From contig NZ_CP194857.1 in assembly GCF_051020515.1 (NCBI RefSeq), positions 372,001-436,000 on the forward strand: a stretch of DNA of 64,000 nucleotides. Direction: 5' to 3'. This document shows, piece after piece, positions 54,680 through 64,000 of the stretch. The position numbers and the translations under genes were made by a program. The notes below the pieces were generated by a model. It did not search any database. It saw only the letters and a program-made list of their open reading frames with translations, and had not been told where the DNA came from. Each line of letters begins with the position of its first letter. Position 1 is the stretch's first letter. Source of the DNA: CALKWS01 sp051020515. GTDB taxonomy: Bacteria; Actinomycetota; Actinomycetes; Actinomycetales; Beutenbergiaceae.

Positions 54680-56523
54680 ATGACGACGTCCGTCCCGCCG
54701 CAGGTCACTCCCGCACCGCTGCGCAAAGTGTTGATCGCCAACCGCGGGGAGATCGCAGTCCGGGTGGCCCGGGCCTGCCGGGACGCATCACTGACCTCGG
54801 TGGGGATCTACGCCGATCCCGACCGGGACGCGCTGCACGTGAAGCTGGTCGATGAGGCCTACGCGCTGGCGGGTTCGCGGGCCCAGGAGACCTACCTGGA
54901 CATGGGCAAGGTGCTGGACGTGGCCCGGCGCAGCGGCGCCGACGCGGTTCACCCCGGGTACGGGTTCCTGTCCGAGAACGCTGAGTTCGCCCGCGCCGTG
55001 ATCGAGGCGGGACTGACCTGGATCGGACCGCCCCCGGAGGCGATCGAGGCGCTCGGGGACAAGGTCTCGGCCCGCCCGCCAGATCGCGCAGAAGACCGGG
55101 GCGCCCCTGGTGGCGGGTACCCCCGATCCGGTCGCCGATGCCGGGCAGGTGCATGCCTTCGCCGCCGAGCACGGGTTACCGGTGGCGATCAAGGCTGCTT
55201 TCGGGGGTGGTGGCCGCGGCCTGCGGGTGGCCCGAAGCACCGAGGAGATCGATGAGCAGTTCGACTCCGCCGTGCGCGAGGCAACCGCGGCGTTCGGGCG
55301 TGGGGAGTGCTTCGTGGAGCGGTTCCTGGATCGCCCCCGGCACGTGGAGACCCAGTGCCTCGCCGATGCCCACGGCACCGTGGTGGTGCTGTCCACCCGG
55401 GACTGCACACTGCAGCGCCGCCACCAGAAACTGGTCGAGGAAGCCCCGGCCCCGTTCCTCACCGCCGAACAGGAGGCTCAGTTGCGCACCGCCTCCGAGG
55501 CGATCCTGACCGAGGCCGGTTATGTCGGCGCGGGCACCTGTGAGTTCCTGATCGGCACCGACGGCACGATCTCTCCTTCCTGGAGGTCAACACCCGCCTG
55601 CAGGTGGAACACTGCGTCACCGAGGAGATCACCGGCGTGGACCTGGTGCGCGAGCAGTTGCGTATCGCCGCCGGTGAGCCTCTGGGCTATACCGAGGTGG
55701 CCACCCGCGGGCACTCGATCGAGTTCCGCATGAACGGCGAGGACCCCTACGGCTCCTTCATGCCCGCGCCCGGAACCCTCGCCACCCTGCAGTGGCCGGC
55801 TGGTCCCGGGGTCCGGGTGGACTCCGGCGTGGTGGCCGGTGACACCATCTCCGGGGCGTTCGACTCGATGCTGGCCAAGGTCATCATCACCGGGGCGGAC
55901 CGGACCCAGGCGTTGCAGCGCGCCCGCCGCGCCCTGGCCGAGACCGAGATCACCGGCATCCCCACGGTGCTCCCGTTCTTCACCGCCGTACTGGACGAAC
56001 CCGACTTCACCGCCACCGAGGCGCACCGTTTCGCGGTCCACACCACCTGGATCGAGACGGACTTCGCCGGCCGCTGAGCCGGCCCGCTCCCGACTCGGAG
56101 CCGGCGCCGGCTCCGGCCGGCTCCCCGTCCGGGGAGGAGGAGACCGAGCGGGTCGTGGTGGAGGTCGGCGGCAAACGCCTGGAGGTGGTCCTCCCGGCCG
56201 GGCTGAGCCGCCGCGGCGCCGCGCGGACCAAGGGCCCGCGCCGCCCCTCCCGAAGGGGTGCTGCACGCGCCGGAGGAAATGCCTCCGGCAACGGCCTGGC
56301 CTCTCCGATGCAGGGCACGATCGTCAAGATCGCCGTGGAGGAGGGCCAGCAGGTCGCCGAGGGTGACCTGGTCGTGGTGCTGGAGGCGATGAAGATGGAG
56401 CAGCCACTCAGCGCCCACCGGTCCGGCACGGTGCAGCACCTCACCGCCAAGGTGGGGCAGACCGTCAGTGCCGGCACCGTGCTCTGCCAGATCGACGTGA
56501 GTGACTCCGGCGCCGGGTCCTGA
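54680..56523 (+). pseudogene. accA3: Acyl-CoA carboxylase alpha subunit, biotin carboxylase plus carrier (frameshifted three times)
   Basis: ATG 54680 with AAGGAG five bases upstream. Frame one: VLIANRGEIAVRVARACRDA to EALGDKVSA. A small duplication in the GGCCCGCCCGCC stretch near 55069-55082 shifts to frame two: PVAIKAAFGGGGRGLRVARS to GYVGAGTCEFLIG. An extra CT near 55569-55576 shifts to frame three: EHCVTEEITGVDLV to the stop at 56077. A fourth frame after 56067-56075 gives the linker and carrier domain with the biotinylated Lys in LEAMKMEQ. Corrected length about 610 residues. It carboxylates biotin and carries it to the beta subunit. Essential for fatty-acid synthesis, so real inactivation is unlikely. 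Confidence 0.9.
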
Positions 56524-56539
56524 CCCCCTGCGGCCACCC

Positions 56540-57497
56540 GTGCGCGACTCGCAGGACGGCGACGGCTGGGTCTCCTGCGCGTGCGGGCAGCGGCACTGGG
56601 GACGCTACGGCGCAGCCGGGCTGCTGTTGGCCGACGGCGGGGGCCAGGTGGTCCTGCAGCACCGTGCCCCGTGGTCCCACCACGGCGGCACCTGGGGCAT
56701 CCCCGGCGGTGCCCGCAACGCGGGCGAGAGTGCCGTGCAGGCCGCGGTGCGCGAGGCCGGGGAGGAGGCAGGGGTCCAGGACCCGGTGCTCCCCCACGCC
56801 AGCCATGAACTGGCTCACCCGGACTGGAGCTACACCACCGTGCTGGCCCACGTCCCGGGCGGAATGCAGGTCCGGGCCACCGACGCCGAGAGTGTGCAGG
56901 TGCGGTGGTACCCGCTGGACCGGGTCACCGCGTTGCCTCTGCTGGGTGCCTTCGCCGAGGCGTGGCCGCTGCTGCGGAGAATGCTGAGGACCCGGGCGGT
57001 GCTCGTGGTCGATGCGGCCAACGTGGTGGGTTCCCGGCCCGACGGTTGGTGGAAGGACCGGGCCGGTGCCCACGACCCGCCTGGCGAGCCGGCTCGCGGC
57101 CCTGGCCGGTCACGGCGTCGCGGCCGACGCACTCGGTCTGCCCGGGCACACCTGGTGGCCCGCGATGGTGCTGGTCACCGAGGGAGCGGCCCGCGCCGCC
57201 GACGACGTGGCTCCGGTGCATACCGTGCGCGCCCCCGGCGAGGGTGATGAGGAGATCGTGCGCACGGTGCGTCGTGCCCTCGGTGGTGAGTTCAGTACCG
57301 CTCGCGCCGGCAGCGGTCCGGCCGGCGGGCAGGACGACGCCGGCGACGGCAGTGACAGCGGCCACGCCGCCGGGTTGGATGTGCACGTCAGCGTGGTCAC
57401 CGCCGATCGTGCGCTGCGTGAGCGAGTGAGCGGTGCCGGCGCAGAGGTGCTCGGGCCGGGCCGGTTGTGGCGACTACTGGACGCGCTGGAGACCTGA
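56540..57497 (+). pseudogene. NUDIX hydrolase fused to NYN-type domain (frameshifted)
   Basis: GTG 56540 is the likeliest start; GTG 56501 overlaps accBC. The NUDIX domain has GTWGIPGGARNAGESAVQAAVREAGEEAG, the box with conserved Glu residues. A second domain starts LVVDAANVVGSRPDGWW, typical of NYN/PIN-like nucleases, and is broken at CCC 57069-57071; one base fewer gives RAGATTRLASRLA and runs on to 57497 (VVTADRALRERV). Corrected length about 318 residues. Likely roles are nucleotide clean-up and RNA cleavage. Confidence 0.75.
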
Positions 57498-57682
57498 CCG
57501 CAGTACCCCGGTGCGAGGGAAGCGTGGCTGCCACTCGGCCCGTTCACACCGCGGCATTCCTCCAAGGCATCCGCGCCGCCGGGGTTGCATCCTGGCCAGG
57601 AAACCGTAACGGTGGAAGGGCCCGAGGCGCTGACGCGGAGCACGCGTTCCGTGCAGTGTCACTGCCGAAGGAAGGATTCCCC

Positions 57683-57961
57683 GTGCTTACCCTGACTGAG
57701 AACGCCCAGTCCGCGATCAAGGCGATCACTGCCGAGGCCGACCTGCCGGAGACCGGCGGTGTGCGCATCGCGGTGGCCGAGGAGGGCAGCCAGCTCCACT
57801 TGGAACTGGCCCCCGAGCCGCAGTCCGGTGATGAGGTGGTCGAGGCCGAAGGTGCCCGTGTGTTCACATCCGAGGAGGCCACCCAGATGCTCGACGGGCA
57901 GGAACTGGATGCCGGCCAGACCGAGGAGGGCACCGGCTTCACCCTGCGTCAGCAGACCTGA
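57683..57961 (+). CDS. HesB/IscA-fold protein lacking cysteines
   Basis: 92 residues from GTG 57683 with AAGGAAGGA upstream. MLTLTENAQSAIKAI and GGVRIAVAEEG resemble the start of the A-type Fe-S carrier fold, but the three conserved cysteines are absent; there is no Cys at all. It therefore probably does not carry an Fe-S cluster. Many actinobacteria have such a HesB-like protein of unknown role. The 185 bases upstream show no gene. Confidence 0.75.
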   Translation: MLTLTENAQSAIKAITAEADLPETGGVRIAVAEEGSQLHLELAPEPQSGDEVVEAEGARVFTSEEATQMLDGQELDAGQTEEGTGFTLRQQT

Positions 57962-58024
57962 CCACACCCGCGCCACCGCCCGCGACCGTGCCATCCCGGT
58001 GCGGACCCGCGGGCGGTGCGCGCG

Positions 58025-58030
58025 TAGGCT
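58025..58030 (+). promoter_or_regulatory. Likely -10 element of dapD, leaderless
   Basis: TAGGCT ends six bases before ATG 58037. Confidence 0.45.
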
Positions 58031-58036
58031 TGGCCC

Positions 58037-58981
58037 ATGAGAACGCGCCGCGCATGGGGAACCGGACTGGCCACCGTCACCGCAGGTGGGAGCACGCTGG
58101 ACGTGTGGTTCCCCGACCCGGCCCTCGGTGAACCCAGCCCTGGTGATGCCGGCCCCTACGGGGTCCCGGCCGATCTGGCCGCACTGGCCGGCGCCGACCC
58201 GGACCGCGCCGCCCACCACCAGGTCCGCACCGTGATGATCGACCTGGACGAGGCACCGCGCAGCACCGAGGACGCCTACCTGCGTCTGCACCTCCTCTCC
58301 CACCGGCTCGTCACCCCCAACTCGATCAATCTCGAGGGCATCTTCGGAGTGCTCCCGAACGTGGCCTGGACCTCGGCCGGCCCGTTCGCGGCCCAGGAAT
58401 TCGAACGGACGCGGCTGTCGCTGCGCGCGGCCCACCCGGGGTTGCAACTGCAGGTGTACGGCGTGGACAAGTTTCCCCGGATGACCGACTACGTGGTCCC
58501 CAGCGGGGTGCGCATCGCCAACGCCGACCGGGTCCGGCTCGGTGCCTACCTGGCCGAGGGCACCACCGTGATGCACGAGGGATTCGTGAACTTCAACGCC
58601 GGCACCCTGGGCGCCAGCATGGTCGAGGGTCGTATCTCCCAGGGCGTCGTGGTCGGGGACGGGACCGACATCGGCGGAGGCGCCTCGATCATGGGCACCC
58701 TCTCCGGTGGTGGTACCGAACGGATCACGGTCGGTGAGCGCTGCCTGCTCGGTGCGAATGCCGGGATCGGGATCTCCCTGGGGGATGACTGTGTGGTGGA
58801 GGCAGGCCTGTACGTGACCGCCGGCACCAAGGTCAACGTGCAGGGCAGGGTGGTCAAGGCCGGTGAACTCTCCGGTATGGACTCCCTGCTGTTCCGTCGC
58901 GACTCCACGACCGGGCAGGTCCAGGTGCTCCCACGGACCGGTTCCGGAGCCGCCCTGAACGCAGCCCTGCACGTCCCGTAG
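58037..58981 (+). CDS. dapD: Tetrahydrodipicolinate N-succinyltransferase
   Basis: 314 residues, actinobacterial type. The first ~170 residues form the N-terminal domain (TPNSINLEGIFGVLPNVAWT); then a left-handed beta helix (GVRIANADRVRLGAYLAEGT, GRISQGVVVGDGTDIGGG, GERCLLGANAGIGISLGDD). It succinylates tetrahydrodipicolinate with succinyl-CoA in lysine and diaminopimelate synthesis. The next-step aminotransferase DapC is at 61677-62812. Confidence 0.95.
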   Translation: MRTRRAWGTGLATVTAGGSTLDVWFPDPALGEPSPGDAGPYGVPADLAALAGADPDRAAHHQVRTVMIDLDEAPRSTEDAYLRLHLLSHRLVTPNSINLEGIFGVLPNVAWTSAGPFAAQEFERTRLSLRAAHPGLQLQVYGVDKFPRMTDYVVPSGVRIANADRVRLGAYLAEGTTVMHEGFVNFNAGTLGASMVEGRISQGVVVGDGTDIGGGASIMGTLSGGGTERITVGERCLLGANAGIGISLGDDCVVEAGLYVTAGTKVNVQGRVVKAGELSGMDSLLFRRDSTTGQVQVLPRTGSGAALNAALHVP

Positions 58982-59002
58982 ATCTACCTGGGGCCCGTTG
59001 GC

Positions 59003-60049
59003 TCAACTCCGACGCGCGTTCAGGACGCCGTCATCCGCCGGGCCGGTACCGTCGTCCGCCGGAGGGCCGTCGTCATCGGTACCGGTGGACCGGTCCTCGG
59101 CGCGTTGCGCGCGCACGCTCGCGAACACGGCGGCGGCCAGCACCACCCCGATCACCGCCAGGCTCTGTGCGGTGGAGGCGTGGTAGGTCTCCACGACGTT
59201 CTCGATGATGAGCGTGGCGCCGATGTAGACCAGGATGAGCGCCACCGCGATCCTCAGGTAGCGCAACCGCTCGGCGATACCGGACAACAGGAAGAACAGG
59301 GCTCGTAGGCCGAGCAGGGCGAACCCGGTGGCGCACATGACCACCACCACGTCGGTACTGATCGCCAGCGTCGCCGGCAGGGCGTCCAGCGCCATCACGA
59401 TGTCACTGAGTTCGACCAGGATCAGGGCCAGCAGCAACGGGGTGGCACGCAACCGGCCGTCCTCACGGACAACGAAGCGATCACCGCGGAAACCCTCGGT
59501 GGTGGGCAGAACCCGTCGGATCAACCGGGTGAGGGCCGAGTCGGTCTGTCCGGCGGCATCGGTACCGCCCGCGGGGTGCCCGCCGACCGGCTCGTGGCGC
59601 TCCCGCCACATCTTGTACCCGGCGTAGAGCAGGAACGCCCCGGCGACCCACAGCACCCAGGTGAAACTCTCCATGATCACCACACCGGCGTTGACCACCC
59701 CGAAGCGCAGGACCAGAGCCCCCAGCACCCCGAAGAGCAGCACCCGTCGTTGGGCGTTCTTGGGTACCCCGAGGGAAGCAAAGACCACCAGCCACAGGAA
59801 GACGTTGTCCACCGACAGTGACTTCTCCACCACGAAGACGCCGAAGTAGTCCCCTACCGACCCGCCGTCGCCGTAGAAGGGGAACACCGCGAAGCCGAAG
59901 ACCACCGCCGCGCCGATCCAGACCACTGACCAGACCGCGGCCGAGCGCACCGTCACGGTGGTGTCGCGGCGATGCACCACGAATAGGTCGATCGCCAGCA
60001 GGACGATCACCACCACCCCGAAGATGGCCAGCACCTGTGGACCGCTCAT
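59003..60049 (-). CDS. TerC family integral membrane protein
   Basis: 348 residues with about nine membrane helices. Family motifs: VVEKSLSVDNVFLWLVVF and LLALILVELSDIVMALDALPA, each with the conserved Asp/Glu in a helix. TerC/Alx proteins export metal ions such as manganese or act in tellurite resistance and protein secretion. The His/Gly linker in the middle is cytoplasmic. Convergent with dapD. Confidence 0.93.
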   Translation of the reverse strand: MSGPQVLAIFGVVVIVLLAIDLFVVHRRDTTVTVRSAAVWSVVWIGAAVVFGFAVFPFYGDGGSVGDYFGVFVVEKSLSVDNVFLWLVVFASLGVPKNAQRRVLLFGVLGALVLRFGVVNAGVVIMESFTWVLWVAGAFLLYAGYKMWRERHEPVGGHPAGGTDAAGQTDSALTRLIRRVLPTTEGFRGDRFVVREDGRLRATPLLLALILVELSDIVMALDALPATLAISTDVVVVMCATGFALLGLRALFFLLSGIAERLRYLRIAVALILVYIGATLIIENVVETYHASTAQSLAVIGVVLAAAVFASVRAQRAEDRSTGTDDDGPPADDGTGPADDGVLNARRS

Positions 60050-60149
60050 CGGCGCCCTTCCCCTTCCGCGACCCGCCGCATCCTCCGCACCAGAGGCTAA
60101 CCCTGCCGGGACTGTCCCGTACGAGTCCCGGGCGCGGAACTGCCCGGTC

Positions 60150-61448
<1,299 letters not shown>

Positions 61449-61676
61449 GTCTATCCCTTCCTGGCGTTATCCCTCGGCCACATCCCTAGCGTGGATCGCA
61501 CACCACGATGGGCCCTGGACGCAATCTACCGGCCGGACAAAGGTCGTGCCCAATCGTTGCCATGTTTTCCAAGGGTGGCATTGCGCACCACCTGAGACCC
61601 GAGCAGGTACCTGCGGCACCACCACCGGGCAGCCCGGATCCACCGCCGGCAGGCCCCGGCGACGTCGTCCCGGCGC

Positions 61677-62812
61677 TCAGGAACCGGTGAGACGCCTCGC
61701 GGCGTCGGCCACTCGTTCATCGAGTGCGGTCAGGGAGATCCGCACGTGACCGGTACCGGCTGCGCCGTAGAAGGCTCCCGGGCCGGCCAGGATGCCCAGA
61801 TCGGCCAGGGAGTCCATCAGGGCCCAGCAGTCCTGGCCGGTGAGCACGGAGTCCTCCTGCGGACGCACCCACAGGTACAGTCCGGCCTCGGAGTGGTCGA
61901 CGGCGAATCCCGCCTGCCGTAGCGCCGGCACCAGGGCCTGGCGCCGGGCGCGGTAGAGCTCACGCTGGCGGTCCACGTGCTCATCGTCACCGAGGGCTGC
62001 GACCATCGCCGCCTGCACCGGGGCGGGCACGATCATGCCCATGTGCCGGCGCATCAGCACCAGGCGAGCGATCAGGGCGTCATCACCGGCCAGGAACGCG
62101 GCTCGGTATCCGGCGAGGTTGGACTGTTTGGACAGCGAGTAGGCCGCCAGCAACCCCTCATGGGACCCGCCGCTGACCCGCTCGTCCAGCAGGCTCGGCA
62201 CCGGCTCGAGATTCCACGGAACGTCCCAGCCCAGCTGGGCGTAACACTCATCGGAGGCCACCACGGCCCCCAGGTGACGGGCGGCGGTGACCACCTCGGC
62301 CATCAACTCGGTGCCCAGCACCGCGCCGGTGGGGTTAGACGGGGAGTTCAGCCAGACCAGCCGGACGGCGGGGTTGCCGGTCCACTGGGCCACATCGTCG
62401 GCGATGAGCACCTCCGCACCAGCCAGTTGGGCGCCGATCGCGTAGGTGGGATAGGCCATCGAGGGCACCACCACCACATCCCCGGGACCGATCGACAACA
62501 GCGAGGGAAGCAGCGCCACCATCTCCTTGGAACCGACGGTGGGCAGTACCGCCCCCGGGTCCAGGCCGGGCACGCCCGGGCGCGGTCGAACCAGGAGCTG
62601 ATCGCCTCCCGAAGTGCCGCCGTCCCGGCCACAGTGGGGTAGCCGGGGGCGTCGGCGGCCTCAGCGAGGGCCCGCTGGATCACCGGTGGCGTGGGGTCCA
62701 CCGGAGTGCCGATGGACAGGTCCACCAACCCGCCGGGGTGCGCGCCGGCGCGCTCGGCGTAGGGCGCCACCGCATCCCAGGGGTAGTCCTGTGTGATCTG
62801 CACCAGACCCAT
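61677..62812 (-). pseudogene. dapC: Succinyldiaminopimelate aminotransferase (frameshifted)
   Basis: The first frame from ATG 62812 (DYPWDAVAPYAERAGAHPGG, GYPTVAGTAALREAI) is lost near 62581-62585; a missing G there (FDRRPGVPGLDPGAV) leads to the second frame: LPTVGSKEMVALLP, WLNSPSNPTGAVL, and the PLP-binding Lys in LLAAYSLSKQSNLAGYR. Corrected length about 378 residues. It makes N-succinyl-diaminopimelate from the keto acid. It follows fdxA by 13 bases; the ferredoxin-dapC pair is also conserved in mycobacteria. Confidence 0.92.
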
Positions 62813-62825
62813 CGACGGACGCCGC

Positions 62826-63149
62826 TCAGTCGTGCTGCTGCGGTGGCAGGGCGGCCACGATCGGGTGATCGAAGTTGATCAGCCCCATCTGCGCGGCCCC
62901 ACCGGGTGAGCCGATCTCGTCGAAGAAGTTCACGTTCGCCTCGTAGTAGTTCGCCCACTGCTGCGGAACGTCGTCCTCGTAGTAGATCGCCTCCACCGGG
63001 CACACCGGCTCACACGCCCCACAGTCCACGCACTCATCGGGTTGGATGTACAGCATCCGTTCACCCTCGTAGATGCAGTCGACCGGACACTCATCGATAC
63101 AACTCTTGTCCTTGAGGTCCACACACGGTTCGGCGATCACATACGTCAC
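62826..63149 (-). CDS. fdxA: 7Fe ferredoxin
   Basis: 107 residues from GTG 63149, with AAGGA upstream. Cluster ligands in CVDLKDKSCIDECPVDC and CVDCGACEPVCPVEAIYY correspond to one 3Fe-4S and one 4Fe-4S cluster. The C-terminal extension (QQWANYYEANVNFFDE) is typical of actinobacterial FdxA/FdxC. It carries electrons; the partner is unknown. Confidence 0.95.
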   Translation of the reverse strand: MTYVIAEPCVDLKDKSCIDECPVDCIYEGERMLYIQPDECVDCGACEPVCPVEAIYYEDDVPQQWANYYEANVNFFDEIGSPGGAAQMGLINFDHPIVAALPPQQHD

Positions 63150-63327
63150 AGACGAGGTCCTTCCTTGCGGTGGATACAGTGGCCCAACGTGGGCATCACC
63201 AAGGTCCGGTCCTAGTATCGCCCATTCGGCCGGTTCGGGCAGGCCCTCCGGCCCCCGGGCGGAGATGGCACCGTACCGGTGGGCCGGCGATCACGAGGAG
63301 GAGGCAGTAGGTGGAGCGGAGGCGACG

Positions 63328-63573
63328 GTGAGTGAATCCGCGGCGAGACCGTTCTGGCGCGGTTGGCAGGTCGGGGAACGCGTGGTGGTGCGGTACCGGA
63401 TCGAGGAGGGCCGCTACTCCGACGCACTCGGTGAGTTGGCCCGCGTCGATGACGACGGTGTGGACGTGATCACCAAGCGCGGGCTGGTGTCGGTACCCGC
63501 CGCCACGATCGCGATCGGTAAGCGGGTCCCTCCCCCGCCCACGCGCCGGCGCCGGCCCCCGCCCGGGCAGTAG
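63328..63573 (+). CDS. Small SH3-like domain protein
   Basis: 81 residues from GTG 63328, GGAGG five bases upstream. WQVGERVVVRYRIEEGR, DALGELARVDDDGVDVITKRG and VSVPAATI form the SH3-like beta barrel found at the N-terminus of some actinobacterial acetyltransferases (Rv0428c type), but here it stands alone, followed by a Pro/Arg tail. Divergent from fdxA. Function unknown. Confidence 0.7.
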   Translation: MSESAARPFWRGWQVGERVVVRYRIEEGRYSDALGELARVDDDGVDVITKRGLVSVPAATIAIGKRVPPPPTRRRRPPPGQ

Positions 63574-63691
63574 CGCGGGCCGCAACCGGGCACGGCCACC
63601 GTCGGCCGCCACCGCCTGGGATGCGGCGCCGGGACCCCGCCCTCACCGGTGCTGGTGCGAGCCGACGCCAGGGATCAGCCGTCTCCAGCGG

Positions 63692-64000
63692 TCAGTCGTC
63701 GTCCCCGTTCTCGTCATCGTCATCGTCATCGTCGGAGGCCGACGGCGGTTCACCGCAGACCACCCGGTTCCACGGGCGATAGGTGTGGGTGTAGGTGCGC
63801 TGCTCGTGCACCTCACCGCCGGCTGAGACCGTTCGGGTCACCTGCACGGTGAAGCCGGACTGCCCACCGGACTCCGGCTCGCATCGCGGGTCCTGGTTGT
63901 ACACCGTCTGCGGTGAGGTGATGTTGTAGCGACTGCCGGTGACGATGTCGACGTCCCACACGTCCGTGCCCCACAGCACCACATGGGTCTGGCCGTCCCC
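63692..64000 (-). CDS. VanW-family protein, C-terminus only
   Basis: The frame is open from the right edge to the stop at 63692, giving about 100 residues. VLWGTDVWDVDIVTG, YNITSPQTVYNQDPRCEPESG and FTVQVTRTV match the last domain of actinobacterial VanW-like proteins, with an Asp-rich tail. These are membrane-anchored extracytoplasmic proteins, sometimes near glycopeptide-resistance genes, of unclear role. Confidence 0.75.
   Translation of the reverse strand, partial: GDGQTHVVLWGTDVWDVDIVTGSRYNITSPQTVYNQDPRCEPESGGQSGFTVQVTRTVSAGGEVHEQRTYTHTYRPWNRVVCGEPPSASDDDDDDDENGDDD

Overview
This window comes from a high-GC Gram-positive chromosome, most likely an actinobacterium of the order Micrococcales (a Ruania/Georgenia/Beutenbergia-like lineage is a guess). 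The signs are very high GC at third codon positions, GTG and TTG starts, an AccBC/AccD/AccE acyl-CoA carboxylase set, LytR-CpsA-Psr (LCP) ligases, a DapD/DapC/FdxA lysine-ferredoxin neighbourhood like that of mycobacteria, and many apparent leaderless promoters (TAnnnT 6-8 nt before the start codon).

Layout. (1) 1-16.4 kb is a cell-envelope polysaccharide island, visibly poorer in G+C than the rest. It holds two paralogous large GT2 glycosyltransferases, an IspD/TarI-type cytidylyltransferase, sugar-nucleotide SDRs, a LicD-methyltransferase fusion, a GlfT2-like galactofuranosyltransferase, a two-gene ABC polysaccharide exporter, a pyruvyltransferase, UDP-galactopyranose mutase, and an SDR-GT2 fusion. 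(2) 16.7-22.2 kb holds three LCP ligases in a row and a membrane-anchored ATP-grasp enzyme; these would attach the exported polymer to peptidoglycan. (3) 22.4-31.4 kb holds a CoA-binding protein, a serine hydrolase, a polar amino-acid ABC transporter and a Ugp-like transporter with a glycerophosphodiesterase. (4) 31.7-40.4 kb holds an acyltransferase, PurK/PurE, GtrA, a two-component system, an FGE-fold protein, an adenylate cyclase and BirA. (5) 40.6-42.5 kb holds AccD/AccE. (6) 42.6-51.6 kb is a LacI-regulated sugar-catabolic operon (DUF2264 protein, 2-hydroxyacid dehydrogenase, TIM-barrel isomerase, ABC importer without ATPase, YesL-like protein). (7) 51.6-64 kb is mostly housekeeping: patatin, PlsC, Maf, AccBC, NUDIX-NYN, HesB-like, DapD, TerC, citrate synthase, DapC, ferredoxin, SH3-like protein and the end of a VanW-family gene.

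How the genes work together. The island reads as a galactofuranose-based polymer pathway: Glf makes UDP-Galf, GlfT2-like and GT2 enzymes build the chain, the ABC pair exports it and LCP enzymes anchor it. The CDP-alditol-type cytidylyltransferase and the LicD-family transferase suggest added phosphoalditol groups, possibly ribitol phosphate, and the pyruvyltransferase suggests pyruvate ketals. BirA, AccD/AccE and AccBC form the biotin-dependent carboxylase set, and a TTGTAGA-type repeat precedes both carboxylase operons.

Data quality. Eleven genes, including purK, dapC and accBC, are each split between two or three reading frames, usually by one base and often in short G/C runs. I count about fifteen such events. 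Their presence in core biosynthetic genes makes sequencing or assembly indels more likely than real pseudogenes. I mark these genes as frameshifted and give the full joined extent.
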